Assembly (NCBI GenBank): GCA_946478765.1
Contig: CAMLDH010000150.1
Location: 1 to 8,515 of the forward strand
Direction of reading: 5' to 3'
From: an uncultured Oxalobacteraceae bacterium
GTDB lineage: Bacteria > Pseudomonadota > Gammaproteobacteria > Burkholderiales > Burkholderiaceae
DNA: 8,515 nucleotides
A model generated the notes under the pieces. It saw only the letters and a list, made by a program, of their open reading frames with translations, was not told the DNA's origin and searched no databases. The position numbers were made by a program, and so were the translations under genes. This document shows positions 1 through 7,342 of the stretch, one piece after another (the first letter of the stretch is position 1; each line of letters begins with the position of its first letter).

Positions 1-1
1 C

Positions 2-112
2 ATCACCTTTCTATTCTCCACGCACGATGCAATGATCATGCGGCATGCGAAGCGAGTGGTGCGGCTCAAGGACGGTGCGGTCGTGGAGGATGGCGTCCAT
101 GCGATTTGTTAG
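2..112 (+). CDS. ABC transporter ATP-binding protein, C-terminal end (LolD/MacB-like), partial
   Basis: Only the last 36 residues are in the window; the gene starts upstream. They read as the end of an ABC nucleotide-binding domain: the H-loop 'STHD' (residues 6-9 of the fragment) supplies the His that contacts the ATP gamma-phosphate. It is followed by the 'AKRVVRLKDGAVVEDG' stretch that closes ATPases of the LolD/MacB/FtsE group. The gene ends with TAG at 110-112. The downstream permease starts inside it (14-nt overlap), so the two are surely co-translated and should form one transporter, with this cytoplasmic subunit driving the inner-membrane permease. The Walker A, Walker B and signature motifs lie outside the window and cannot be checked. 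That this is an ABC ATPase is quite certain; the exact subfamily is inferred from the FtsX-type partner. Confidence 0.85.
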   Translation: MTFLFSTHDAMIMRHAKRVVRLKDGAVVEDGVHAIC

Positions 113-2591
113 CCTGGCATTCCGGAACATGCTGCGCAACGTGCGCCGCAGCGCGCTGACGCTGTTTGTCTTTGCGGTCGGCGTGGCGGCGCTGGTCATC
201 GCGTGGTCCGTGTTCGACGGCAGCAACGCGCAAGTCATCCGCAGCATGACCGGCAACTACACGGGGTATGTGCAGATCCATCGGCAGGGCTACACGGACG
301 ACGCGAGCGTAGACCGGGCGTTCGCCGCGCAAGACGTGGCGGCCTCAAGGAGCGGGGATATTCCGGGCATTGTGGCGGCGGCGCCGCGCATGGAAAGCAT
401 GGCGCTCGTCAGTTCCGCCGGCAATGCGCGCGGGCTGCGGATCGTCGGTATCGACCCCGAACTGGAGCCATCGGTCACCGTGTTGCATCAAAGGCTGGTG
501 GCGGGGCGCTATCTCGACAAGACGGAAACAGGCGGCATGTTGATCGGAAAAGCGCTGGCCTAGGTGCTGGATGTCGGCGTAGGGGATGAGGTGGCCGTGC
601 TTACGCAAGGCATGCAGGGCTCCATTGGCGCCCAACGCTATCGCATCGCGGGGATTTACAGTACTGGCAACGAGATGGTCGATGGCATGCAGGCGTTCAT
701 CACGATGGCCGATGCGAGCGCGCTGCTGTCTTCCGGTGAGCAAATAACCACCATTGCCCTCCAGTTGGCCGATCGTGCGCAAACCGATGTGGTGGTGCAG
801 ACGCTTGGCGGCAGGCTCGGCAAGGACTTCGAGGTGATCGGATGGAAGAAGCTGCTGCCGGAGGTGGCGCAATCGGTGGAGTTTCACGAAGTGATGGGCA
901 AGTTGGTGACCTTGATCCTGTTCGGCATCGTCGGCATCGGCGTGACGAACACCGTGTTGATGTCGGCGCTGGAACGGCGCCGCGAATTCGGCGTGATGAT
1001 GGCGCTCGGCACGTCCCCCTGGCAAGTGTTCCGCATCATCATTTACGAGGGATTGCTGCTGGGGCTGTCCGGCTTCGGGATCGGCTTCATGCTGGGTTAC
1101 GCGGCGGTGGCCTATCTTGGCGCCGCCGGGATCGATCTGGGCGAAGGGACGCAGACGATGCAAGGCCTGGCGCGCGTTATTCATCCGACACTGAGCGCGG
1201 AACGCATCCTGTATATCTGCTCTGCGGTGTTTGTGGTGATTGCCGCCGCCAGCCTGTATCCGGCCTGGAAAATCGTGCGGCTCACGTCGCTCGACGCGAT
1301 ACGCGGGAATCCCGCAGGGCAAAAAGAAACAGTCCGGACACACGCCGGCAGTGCGGGTTTTGCCGCGCGGCTTTTGCTGCTCAGCCTGGCAATCCGCAAC
1401 TTTACCCGCCATCCGGTTCGCACGGGATTGACGGTACTGACGATCTCTTTTGGCGTGAGCGCATTCGTGTTCGTCGCGGCAACCGCCAATGGATACTATG
1501 CGCAGGTCGTCGCCAACGCGACCGGCATGTTCAGCGGCGACGCGCAAGTCCAGCACAAGGATTTCCAGGACGATATGCAGCCGGGCTTGTCGTTGCCGGA
1601 CGGCGTGCAGTTGCTGCGCCAGTTGCGGCAAGCGGATGGCGTCGCGGCAGCGAGCCCGCGCGTCCAAAGCATGGCGATGATCACCAGTCCGGCCAAGTCC
1701 TTGCCCTTGATGCTGGTAGGCGTCGATCCCGGCAGCGAGCGGGAGACCACTTTTTTGCACAAGGCGGTGACGCAGGGACGTTATCTTCAGCAGGGAAGAG
1801 ATAAGGAGATCGTCATCGGCCGCAGGCTGGCGGAACTGCTGCACGTGAGAATCGGCGAGCGCGTGGTGGTGATGGCGCAAGACTTGGGCGGCAACCTGGT
1901 GTCGGAGGGATTTGTGGTGGCCGGCATGTTCAACACCGGAAGCCACGGGATTGATGACGGCATGGCGCAGATCACGCTGGCAGCCAGCCAGAAAATATTG
2001 GGGATCAACGGCAAAATTACCAACATCGCGTTGCGTCTGCAGGGCGACGATGCGCAGCGTGCGGCGGCCTTGCAAAAACTGGCGGCGATGGTGCCGCCGG
2101 GGGAATCCCGCCTGTTGACGTGGCAGCAGTTGCTGCCGCAGGTGGCGCAGATCAGCGCGCTTTTGAAGCATGCGCAGGCGGTATTGCTGACGATTGTCTT
2201 GCTGATGGTCTCGGTCGTCATCATGAATACGGTATTGATGTCAGTGATGGAACGCACGCGCGAATTCGGAACCATGCTCGCCCTTGGCAGCCGCCCCGGC
2301 TTTATCGTGCGTCTGGTGCAGCTGGAGTCGGGTGTCCTCGGCGTGCTGGGAACCTTGTGCGGCCTGGCGCTGGGTGGATTGCTCACGGCCTTCGCGATGC
2401 GCACCGGCATCGATATCCAAATGCATGGCGCGTCGATCCCCGGCGTCACCAATATCATCCATCCACAATTGTCAGTGGTTGTGCTCGCATTGCCGGGTGT
2501 GTTATTGCCGGTGTTGGCGCTGCTGGCGGCACTGTATCCGGCGCTGCGCGCGTCGCGGCTGGAACCGGTGCGGGCAATCCGTCATGCTTGA
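99..2591 (+). pseudogene. Double-unit FtsX/MacB-type ABC permease, interrupted by an in-frame amber codon
   Basis: One reading frame from ATG 99 (GGAGG at 85-89, 9-nt spacing) to TGA 2589-2591 gives 831 codons, with TAG at codon 155 (561-563). There is no frame change: the same family continues without loss on both sides. Two tandem units are visible, each a membrane helix, a MacB-type periplasmic domain and a three-helix FtsX domain. Helices are near residues 19-38, 267-287, 314-337 and 367-387, then 440-462, 690-712, 737-764 and 790-816. The halves align: 'LERRREFGVMMALG' with 'MERTREFGTMLALG', 'VIHPTLS' with 'IIHPQLS', and 'YPAWKIVRL' with 'YPALRASRL'. The two-unit layout recalls E. coli YbbP more than LolC/LolE or MacB. 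With the ATPase it should act on a lipophilic compound or lipoprotein by moving its periplasmic domain. As written, translation stops after 154 residues (one helix), so the transporter would be dead unless the codon is suppressed, is a sequencing error, or translation restarts at GTG 564. Confidence 0.85.
561..563 (+). other. In-frame premature TAG (amber) codon in the permease gene
   Basis: TAG interrupts the first MacB-type periplasmic domain between '...IGKALA' and 'VLDVGVGDEVAVL...'. The second, paralogous unit has the matching stretch 'IGRRLAELLHVRIGERVVVM', in which the residue at the TAG position is Glu, encoded by GAA at 1833-1835. GAG or CAG is one substitution from TAG. The ATPase (110-112) and the phosphopantetheinyl transferase (7081-7083) in the same operon end with TAG, which argues against general amber recoding in this genome. 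Confidence 0.9.
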
Positions 2592-3918
2592 GTCACGGTT
2601 TGCACGGATGTTGGCGTGCTCGCTAGTGGCGAGCAATGTCGTGTTATCGCCGGATGCGAATGCGCAGGCAGTAGACGCGCTGCCTGCGGAAAAAGCGCGA
2701 ATGGCCGCAGGGGGAGAGGGCCTCTTCCTTAAACTGGCCGCGAACCTATCTTCGTTACCTTTGCCGGGCACTGCGGCAGAAACGGCTGTGGCAGAAACGG
2801 TTAGGGCAGAAGCGGCTGCGGCAGAAACCGGACCTGCAGTTGCGCCGCTGCAGTTCGCAGGGTACGCGAAAGCCTTGGTGATTCGTTCCAGAACGCCCGA
2901 CGCCGCCGCCGAGCCCTATACCTTGTCGTTGAACCGGGTGCGCCTGAAGATGAGTTACAGCGTATCGCCTGCTTTCCAGGTTCATGTCGAACACGATACC
3001 GAGCTGAGGGCCGGCAATTACCTGCATACGGCATCCTTCCGCGAGGAGCAGGATACGCCGCGCAGGCAGTACTGGAGCGATGGCAGCGTATTCGCCGATC
3101 AGCGTCAGCACGGCTATTATGGAACGCAACGCGTGTTCCGCGCCTATGCCAAATTCTCTGGCGACGCGATCGATGCGACGATCGGACGCCAGCGTATCCC
3201 CTTGGGAGCCGGGCGTCTCTGGAGCGCGCTCGACATGCTGAATCCGGCCAATCCGGTGCAGCTTGAGCGGGATGAATATATCGGCGTGGACGCCGCGCTG
3301 GTGGACTACAAGATCGGCCCCTTGTCCAAGGTCAGCTTAATCTATGCGCCCGATCCGGCGAGGATGAGCGATCGCTGGATTGGGCAATACAGAACCAATG
3401 TGCATGGCGCCGACCTTGCCTTTACCTATGGAAAATATGCGGAAGACCATCTCGCCGGCCTGGATATCGCTACCCAGCTCGGCGATGCCGGGCTGCGCGG
3501 CGAATGGACTTATACGCACCCGCAATCCGGGGCGGCCTATCGAAAAATGGTGCTTGGGTTCGATTACGTATTTGCCAATTCGCTCAGCATTTCCATGGAG
3601 GCGTATTACAACAGCCAGAGCGAGCGCGACATGGCGGCGCAATTCGCAAAAAGACCGCTGCTTGCGTACCTGCAGCCGATCGGGAAACGATATCTCGGCA
3701 TGGTCATCGGATATGACCTGACCCCGCTCGTGAAAATGACGACCTATGTTCTGGCGAACCGGGCCGACCATAGCACCGCCGTTGCGCCGACCGTCACCTG
3801 GTCGATCACGGAGAATACGAATATGGCGGGTGGGGCGCAGTTTTTTTCAGGCAGCAAAGAAAGCGAGTACGGCCGCGGCAATGCGCTGTACTTCATTCAG
3901 GTGCAATACTTTTTTTAA
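2584..3918 (+). CDS. Outer-membrane porin-like beta-barrel protein
   Basis: The protein has 444 residues. The start ATG 2584 overlaps the permease stop by 8 nt and has no strong ribosome binding site, suggesting translational coupling; ATG 2608 is a possible alternative. The N-terminus reads as a signal peptide with a basic start (MLESRFAR), a hydrophobic core, and a likely cleavage after A-Q-A at residues 27-29. A low-complexity Ala/Glu/Thr linker follows (about residues 65-83). From about residue 88 the chain is alternating polar/aromatic beta-strand sequence with short turns, and the last residues are V-Q-Y-F-F, the terminal aromatic typical of proteins inserted by the BAM complex. The stretch around 'ALDMLNPANPVQLERDEYIG' is reminiscent of alginate-export or DUF1302-like barrels, but I cannot assign a family. 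The operon suggests an outer-membrane partner for the ABC system instead of a TolC-type tunnel; the substrate is unknown. Confidence 0.82.
   Translation: MLESRFARMLACSLVASNVVLSPDANAQAVDALPAEKARMAAGGEGLFLKLAANLSSLPLPGTAAETAVAETVRAEAAAAETGPAVAPLQFAGYAKALVIRSRTPDAAAEPYTLSLNRVRLKMSYSVSPAFQVHVEHDTELRAGNYLHTASFREEQDTPRRQYWSDGSVFADQRQHGYYGTQRVFRAYAKFSGDAIDATIGRQRIPLGAGRLWSALDMLNPANPVQLERDEYIGVDAALVDYKIGPLSKVSLIYAPDPARMSDRWIGQYRTNVHGADLAFTYGKYAEDHLAGLDIATQLGDAGLRGEWTYTHPQSGAAYRKMVLGFDYVFANSLSISMEAYYNSQSERDMAAQFAKRPLLAYLQPIGKRYLGMVIGYDLTPLVKMTTYVLANRADHSTAVAPTVTWSITENTNMAGGAQFFSGSKESEYGRGNALYFIQVQYFF
2776..2830 (+). repeat. 15-bp tandem repeat (about 3.7 copies) coding an Ala/Glu/Thr linker
   Basis: Copies start at 2776, 2791, 2806 and 2821 (the last partial) with the unit GCAGAAACGGCTGTG and a few substitutions per copy. 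The unit is a multiple of three, so it adds five-residue steps (A-E-T/A-x-x) just behind the signal peptide region of the barrel protein without breaking the frame. Copy number could vary between strains. Confidence 0.8.
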
Positions 3919-3951
3919 CGCGCCGCGCATGCCAAAAACGTGAGCATCTTT

Positions 3952-3957
3952 AGGGGG
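3952..3957 (+). promoter_or_regulatory. Ribosome binding site of the GMC oxidoreductase gene
   Basis: AGGGGG lies 4 nt before ATG 3962 in the 43-nt gap after the barrel gene. It supports ATG 3962 as the start, since the N-terminal dinucleotide-binding motif begins only a few residues later. I see no convincing promoter in this gap, so transcription probably continues from upstream. Confidence 0.6.
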
Positions 3958-3961
3958 CAAT

Positions 3962-5611
3962 ATGTATGACGATATCGTAATTGGCGCAGGCTCTTCGGGC
4001 GCCGTGATTGCGTCACGGCTCAGTGAAGATCCCGCACGCAAGGTGCTCTTGCTTGAAGCCGGCAACGACTATCCGTCGCTCGCGTTAACGCCAAAAGCAT
4101 TACTTGATCCGAATGTGGCGGTCTTGACCGGTCATAACTGGCATATTCCCGCGCAAAGCCGGGATGCGGAGATGGTCAAGTCCTTGTTAGCCGCAGGCCA
4201 GACCTTCCTCAAGGCCGGCATGCAGGATCAAAGACGCATGGCCTCCACGGTGCTGGCAGCCGGCGCTTCGCCCGCCAAGGCCGCCAACAGCTTCGACTAT
4301 GCCGTGGGCAAGGTCGTTGGCGGGTCATCCGCCGTCAACGGGGCGCTGGCTTTCCGGGGATTGCCCGAGGATTACGACGAATGGGCGAGGCTGACGGGCG
4401 ACGATGACTGGTCGTGGCAATCGGTCTTGCAGTCGTTCATCGCGCTGGAGAACGATACCGAAGCCGGTGCGTATCATGGCCGGGATGGTGCAGTGCCCGT
4501 GTCGCGCGAAGATATATCGGCATTGACGCCTTTGCAGCGCGCCTTTTTTGATACCTGCATTGCCAAGGGATATCCGCAGACGAAGGATCATAATGCGCCC
4601 GAGTCCGCGGGCGTAGGCGTCGTGCCGAAGCTTGTTCGGGATGGCATGCGCATGTCCAGCGCGCTGACACACTTGCTGGCGGCAAGACAGCGGACCAATC
4701 TGCATCTGCGGCCCAACACCTTGGTCGATCGCCTCCATTGGAACGGCGCATCTTGCGTCGGCGTGGAGGCGATCGTGGATGGTGCGCGCTCCCTGTACCA
4801 GGGGCGCCGCATCATCCTATGCGCCGGCGCGCTCAATACGCCCTGCATTCTGATGCGCTCCGGCGTCGGCAACCCCGTGCATCTGAAGCGCTTGAATGTG
4901 CCGGTTCGATTGTCGCTATCCGGCGTCGGCATGAACCTGCAGGATCACCCGATTGTCGGATTTTGGGCCGCGCCAGAAGCGTTTGCGTCCACGCTTGGCG
5001 AATCTACGCACCAGGTGCTTTTGCGCTATACGTCGCAGCGCTCGCCGTCCCGAAACGATATGCACATATCCATGGTAAGCGGCCTGGATGCGACGCAGAT
5101 TGCTTTGCTGCGACAGGCGCTAGGGTCGCCGCTTGCCGCTGCTGTCGCGACATGTGTGGCCAAACCGCTTTCAACCGGCTATCTTCGGATGACGTCCTCG
5201 AATCCAACCGATATGCCATCCGTGGTGACCAATTGCCTGGCAGAGCACGACGATATGCGGCGCATGAAAGATGGCGTCCGTATCGCATGGGACATGGTCC
5301 AGTCCGCTGGCATCCGGCAGAACTTGCGCCAAATATTCGCGTGGAATTCCGCGATGTTTACCTCGGACAGCATATTGGAGAAAGCCATTTCCACCTTTGT
5401 CAGGCCAGCCTGGCACGTGACAGGAACGGCAAGGATGGGACGCGCCGCCGACCCTGCCGCCGTTGTCGACTCCCGCGGCGGGCTGATCGGCGCCAATAAT
5501 GTGTGGATTGCCGACGCGTCGATCATGCCGACTATTCCGAGCGCGGCGACACATTTGAGTTGTGTCATGCTGGCGGAACGTATCGCGGCCGGTTTGCTGC
5601 AGAGTGATTGA
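3962..5611 (+). CDS. GMC-family FAD-dependent oxidoreductase (choline dehydrogenase-like)
   Basis: The protein has 549 residues, usual for the family, and no signal peptide, so it should be cytoplasmic. It opens with the ADP-binding fold: Gly8-x-Gly10-x-x-Gly13 and Glu32 in 'LLLEAG'. GMC signature 1 (GKVVGGSSAVNGALAFRG) is at about residues 116-133 and signature 2 (GALNTPCILMRSGVG) at about 289-303. The C-terminal active site is 'HVTGTARMG' with His485, followed 46 residues later by His531 in 'AATHLSCVML', giving a His/His pair as in glucose oxidase where choline oxidases have His/Asn. Family members oxidise primary or secondary alcohols to aldehydes, acids or ketones using FAD. Next to a thioesterase and a phosphopantetheinyl transferase it is best read as a tailoring enzyme of a natural-product pathway; the substrate cannot be told. 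The stretch between residues 35 and 115 is long and includes an unusual Ala/Gln/Lys-rich part. Confidence 0.93.
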   Translation: MYDDIVIGAGSSGAVIASRLSEDPARKVLLLEAGNDYPSLALTPKALLDPNVAVLTGHNWHIPAQSRDAEMVKSLLAAGQTFLKAGMQDQRRMASTVLAAGASPAKAANSFDYAVGKVVGGSSAVNGALAFRGLPEDYDEWARLTGDDDWSWQSVLQSFIALENDTEAGAYHGRDGAVPVSREDISALTPLQRAFFDTCIAKGYPQTKDHNAPESAGVGVVPKLVRDGMRMSSALTHLLAARQRTNLHLRPNTLVDRLHWNGASCVGVEAIVDGARSLYQGRRIILCAGALNTPCILMRSGVGNPVHLKRLNVPVRLSLSGVGMNLQDHPIVGFWAAPEAFASTLGESTHQVLLRYTSQRSPSRNDMHISMVSGLDATQIALLRQALGSPLAAAVATCVAKPLSTGYLRMTSSNPTDMPSVVTNCLAEHDDMRRMKDGVRIAWDMVQSAGIRQNLRQIFAWNSAMFTSDSILEKAISTFVRPAWHVTGTARMGRAADPAAVVDSRGGLIGANNVWIADASIMPTIPSAATHLSCVMLAERIAAGLLQSD

Positions 5612-5619
5612 GGAAAAAC

Positions 5620-6381
5620 ATGGCATTCAAACAGCGGCATCCTGCGCCTTCTTTGCGTCAATACGTTTTCCCATTCGCACCCGCCGTGCGATTGATATGT
5701 TTCCCGAACGCCGGGGCCGGGGCTTCGATCTATAGGCCATTTTCCGGTTTTCTGCCCGCCTGCATCGAACTGTTGTCGGTGCAATTGCCGGGGCGAGGAG
5801 ACCGTCTGGGGCAAGCCGCTTACCGCGACATGGAAGCCGCCGCCCGCGACATTGCGCTGGATATAAAACGTCTTCCGGAGATGCCGACCGTACTATTCGG
5901 GCACAGCATGGGCGCAATCCTGGCGTTTGAAACCGCATGCATGTTGAGGGAATACGGCATCGACCTGAAATCCCTTATCGTGTCGGGTAAAAGCGCCCCG
6001 CATGTCGCCGGGCCATCGAACCGGTGCCGGGCGGATGCCGAGGATGCAGACATGCTTGGCGACCTGAGACGTCTGGGAGGAACGCCGGCGGAATTGCTGG
6101 AAGATGCGGAGATGCGCCAAATGATCTTGCAAGTTGTGCGCGCCGATTACCGTGTTCTCGACAATTATCAGTACACCGAGCGGGCGCCGCTGGCGTGTCC
6201 CGTCATCGCTTGTGCGGCCAACGCAGACACCGAAATCACGCTTCAATCGGTTTCCGCATGGGAGCGTCTGACTGTCGGTACATTCCAGCAGCATTGGTTT
6301 GAGGGAAATCACTTCTATTTGTTTTCGTCTGAAAAAATATTCGCGGAAAAGTTGGCAGCATGGACTCTTTGCAGCGAATGA
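5620..6381 (+). CDS. Type II (editing) thioesterase of an NRPS/PKS pathway
   Basis: The protein has 253 residues, typical for this alpha/beta-hydrolase family. The start ATG 5620 follows GAGG at 5610-5613, which overlaps the stop of the GMC gene. 'FPNAGAGASIY' (residues 28-38) matches the family's FPxAGGxAS oxyanion region. The nucleophile elbow GHSMG holds Ser96, and Asp203 and His231 ('EGNHFYLF') complete a triad with the spacing of RifR-like enzymes. Such enzymes hydrolyse wrong or stalled acyl groups from the phosphopantetheine arms of carrier proteins, and some release precursors. They are nearly always encoded beside the synthase they serve, so a PKS or NRPS gene probably lies upstream of this window. 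The 8-nt gap behind the GMC gene indicates co-transcription. Confidence 0.92.
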   Translation: MAFKQRHPAPSLRQYVFPFAPAVRLICFPNAGAGASIYRPFSGFLPACIELLSVQLPGRGDRLGQAAYRDMEAAARDIALDIKRLPEMPTVLFGHSMGAILAFETACMLREYGIDLKSLIVSGKSAPHVAGPSNRCRADAEDADMLGDLRRLGGTPAELLEDAEMRQMILQVVRADYRVLDNYQYTERAPLACPVIACAANADTEITLQSVSAWERLTVGTFQQHWFEGNHFYLFSSEKIFAEKLAAWTLCSE

Positions 6382-6405
6382 TTTATTACATTGGAACACC
6401 GGTAC

Positions 6406-7083
6406 ATGGATGAGCTTGGCCGACAGGCGCTGCCTTTGATAATGGACTTATTAACGCAATGGCTGCCACCCGAGGCTGCGGTTGCGTCGGTTCTTGCCGA
6501 CCCCGGTCTTTCCGCCTTTCCAGAGGAACTGAATATCGTTGCATCCGCTGTATCCAGTCGTCGAGCCGATTTTCTGGCTGGACGAGTTGCTGCGCATCGA
6601 TGCCTGGAACAGATCGGCTGTTCAAGCCAAGCGCTATTGCGTGACGAGTATGGCGGCCCCGTCTGGCCGGTGGGGGTGACCGGGTCCATTACCCACGACG
6701 CCGGGGTAGCCATGTGCATTGCCATGCGTTCGGGTGCCGTGCGTAAATTAGGCATTGACTTGCTGGATACGCGCCGCCGCGTGGATTTCAGGGAATTAGC
6801 GCCCATCTATCTTTCAAAGCGGGAAATGCGTCAGCTTGACGAGTTCAAAGAAGACGATTTACAGGCCCTTTTCTGTATGAAAGAGAGTCTCGTCAAGATT
6901 TTCTCAGGCGATGCGAAACGCTTCCTGGACCTGCGGGAAATCGAGGTCATAGCAGGAAAAGACAGCTTCGTTGGAGAAATGCCTGAGGTAAACCTGATCG
7001 GGAAGGGGCACTGGAAGCAGTTGCCGCCTTTTGTTATTTCCGTAGCCTCATTACCGAATCCGGATGTTCGCTCTATTGCGTAG
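6406..7083 (+). CDS. 4'-phosphopantetheinyl transferase, EntD/Sfp type
   Basis: The protein has 225 residues from ATG 6406; TTG 6391 and ATG 6442 are alternatives and none has a strong ribosome binding site. It transfers phosphopantetheine from CoA to the serine of carrier-protein domains. Family motifs in order: 'RRADFLAGRVAAHRCL' (residues 52-67), 'GGPVWPVGVTGSITHD' (83-98), 'LGIDLLD' (115-121) with the Mg-binding Asp118, and 'FCMKESLVK' (156-164) with Glu160 and the Lys159 pair. The usual second acidic residue (GIDxE) is Leu120; as far as I recall the human enzyme also lacks an acid there, so activity is still plausible. A dedicated PPTase at the end of this operon fits activation of carrier proteins of a linked synthase. 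It is the last gene before the convergent palindrome. Confidence 0.92.
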   Translation: MDELGRQALPLIMDLLTQWLPPEAAVASVLADPGLSAFPEELNIVASAVSSRRADFLAGRVAAHRCLEQIGCSSQALLRDEYGGPVWPVGVTGSITHDAGVAMCIAMRSGAVRKLGIDLLDTRRRVDFRELAPIYLSKREMRQLDEFKEDDLQALFCMKESLVKIFSGDAKRFLDLREIEVIAGKDSFVGEMPEVNLIGKGHWKQLPPFVISVASLPNPDVRSIA

Positions 7084-7173
7084 CCACATTGGATCGCCGA
7101 CGCCACAATCTGGCGGGGCGCCTGACCGGTTGCAGTTGAATCTCTTTCCCGCCGATGCAACTTGACTGACTAT
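7084..7173. other. Short spacer between the PPTase gene and the palindrome
   Basis: These 90 bases hold no supportable gene. GTTGCA (7129-7134) and TGCAAC (7156-7161) are inverted but 21 nt apart, and no U-tract follows, so I do not call a terminator here. The palindrome beyond is the better candidate for ending operon transcription. Confidence 0.4.
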
Positions 7174-7335
7174 TAGAGCGGTTTTCGTATCAGTGTACGG
7201 GTGTCGCGGGCCGCTTCGGGGCGCATTGCAGCGTTGCTCGTCGCTTGTGTGGCTCGCCACACGGCGCTCCTCGCGCCTTGCACTGCACCCCAAATCAACC
7301 CGCACCACCCGCACACTGATACGAAAACCGCTCTA
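7174..7335. mobile_element. 162-bp full-length imperfect palindrome, MITE-like, with TA at both ends
   Basis: The two outer arms (7174-7203 and 7306-7335) are inverted copies, 29 of 30 bases identical, starting TAGAGCGGTTTTCGTATCAG. Pairing continues inward with no gap: position i pairs with 7509-i and about 57 of 81 pairs match by hand count, weakest around 7231-7246. The exact centre is a hairpin tip, GTGTGGC (7247-7253) and GCCACAC (7256-7262) around TC. Both ends carry TA, which would be the target duplication if this is a non-autonomous IS630/Tc1-mariner-type element of 158 bp (7176-7333). It codes for nothing I can support. It lies between convergent genes and, as RNA, would form a long stem able to stop transcription from both sides. 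Repeat status is inferred from one copy only. Confidence 0.65.
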
Positions 7336-7342
7336 GGCATCC

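Noticed and set aside
561..563. TAG read as pyrrolysine or as a recoded sense codon
   Set aside because: Other genes in the operon end with TAG, there is no sign of a pyrrolysine system, and the paralogous half has ordinary Glu here.
842..1804. 320-codon + strand frame inside the permease
   Set aside because: Out-of-frame shadow, Arg-rich with no motif, while the overlapping permease frame has clear membrane helices and FtsX motifs.
345..2171. 608-codon open frame on the - strand
   Set aside because: It lies fully antisense to the permease, has Gln/His/Arg-rich composition typical of a mirrored GC-rich gene, and shows no recognisable domain.
3910..3916. T7 run at the end of the barrel gene as a terminator
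   Set aside because: The run encodes the C-terminal Phe codons and stop, and no stable GC-rich hairpin precedes it.
4738..5499. 253-codon + strand frame inside the GMC gene
   Set aside because: The GMC frame covers the same bases with signature 2 and the catalytic His motif; this one is a shadow.
5608..5622. TTG 5608 as start of the thioesterase
   Set aside because: It would overlap the GMC stop and add only M-R-K-N; GAGG at 5610-5613 is placed correctly for ATG 5620.
6378..6413. 11-codon frame starting at an ATGA overlap with the thioesterase stop
   Set aside because: No ribosome binding site and no meaningful peptide; it probably arises by chance in the 24-nt gap before the PPTase.
7174..7335. 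CRISPR or phage attachment site
   Set aside because: The repeats are inverted and occur once, with no regularly spaced direct repeats, tRNA or integrase nearby.
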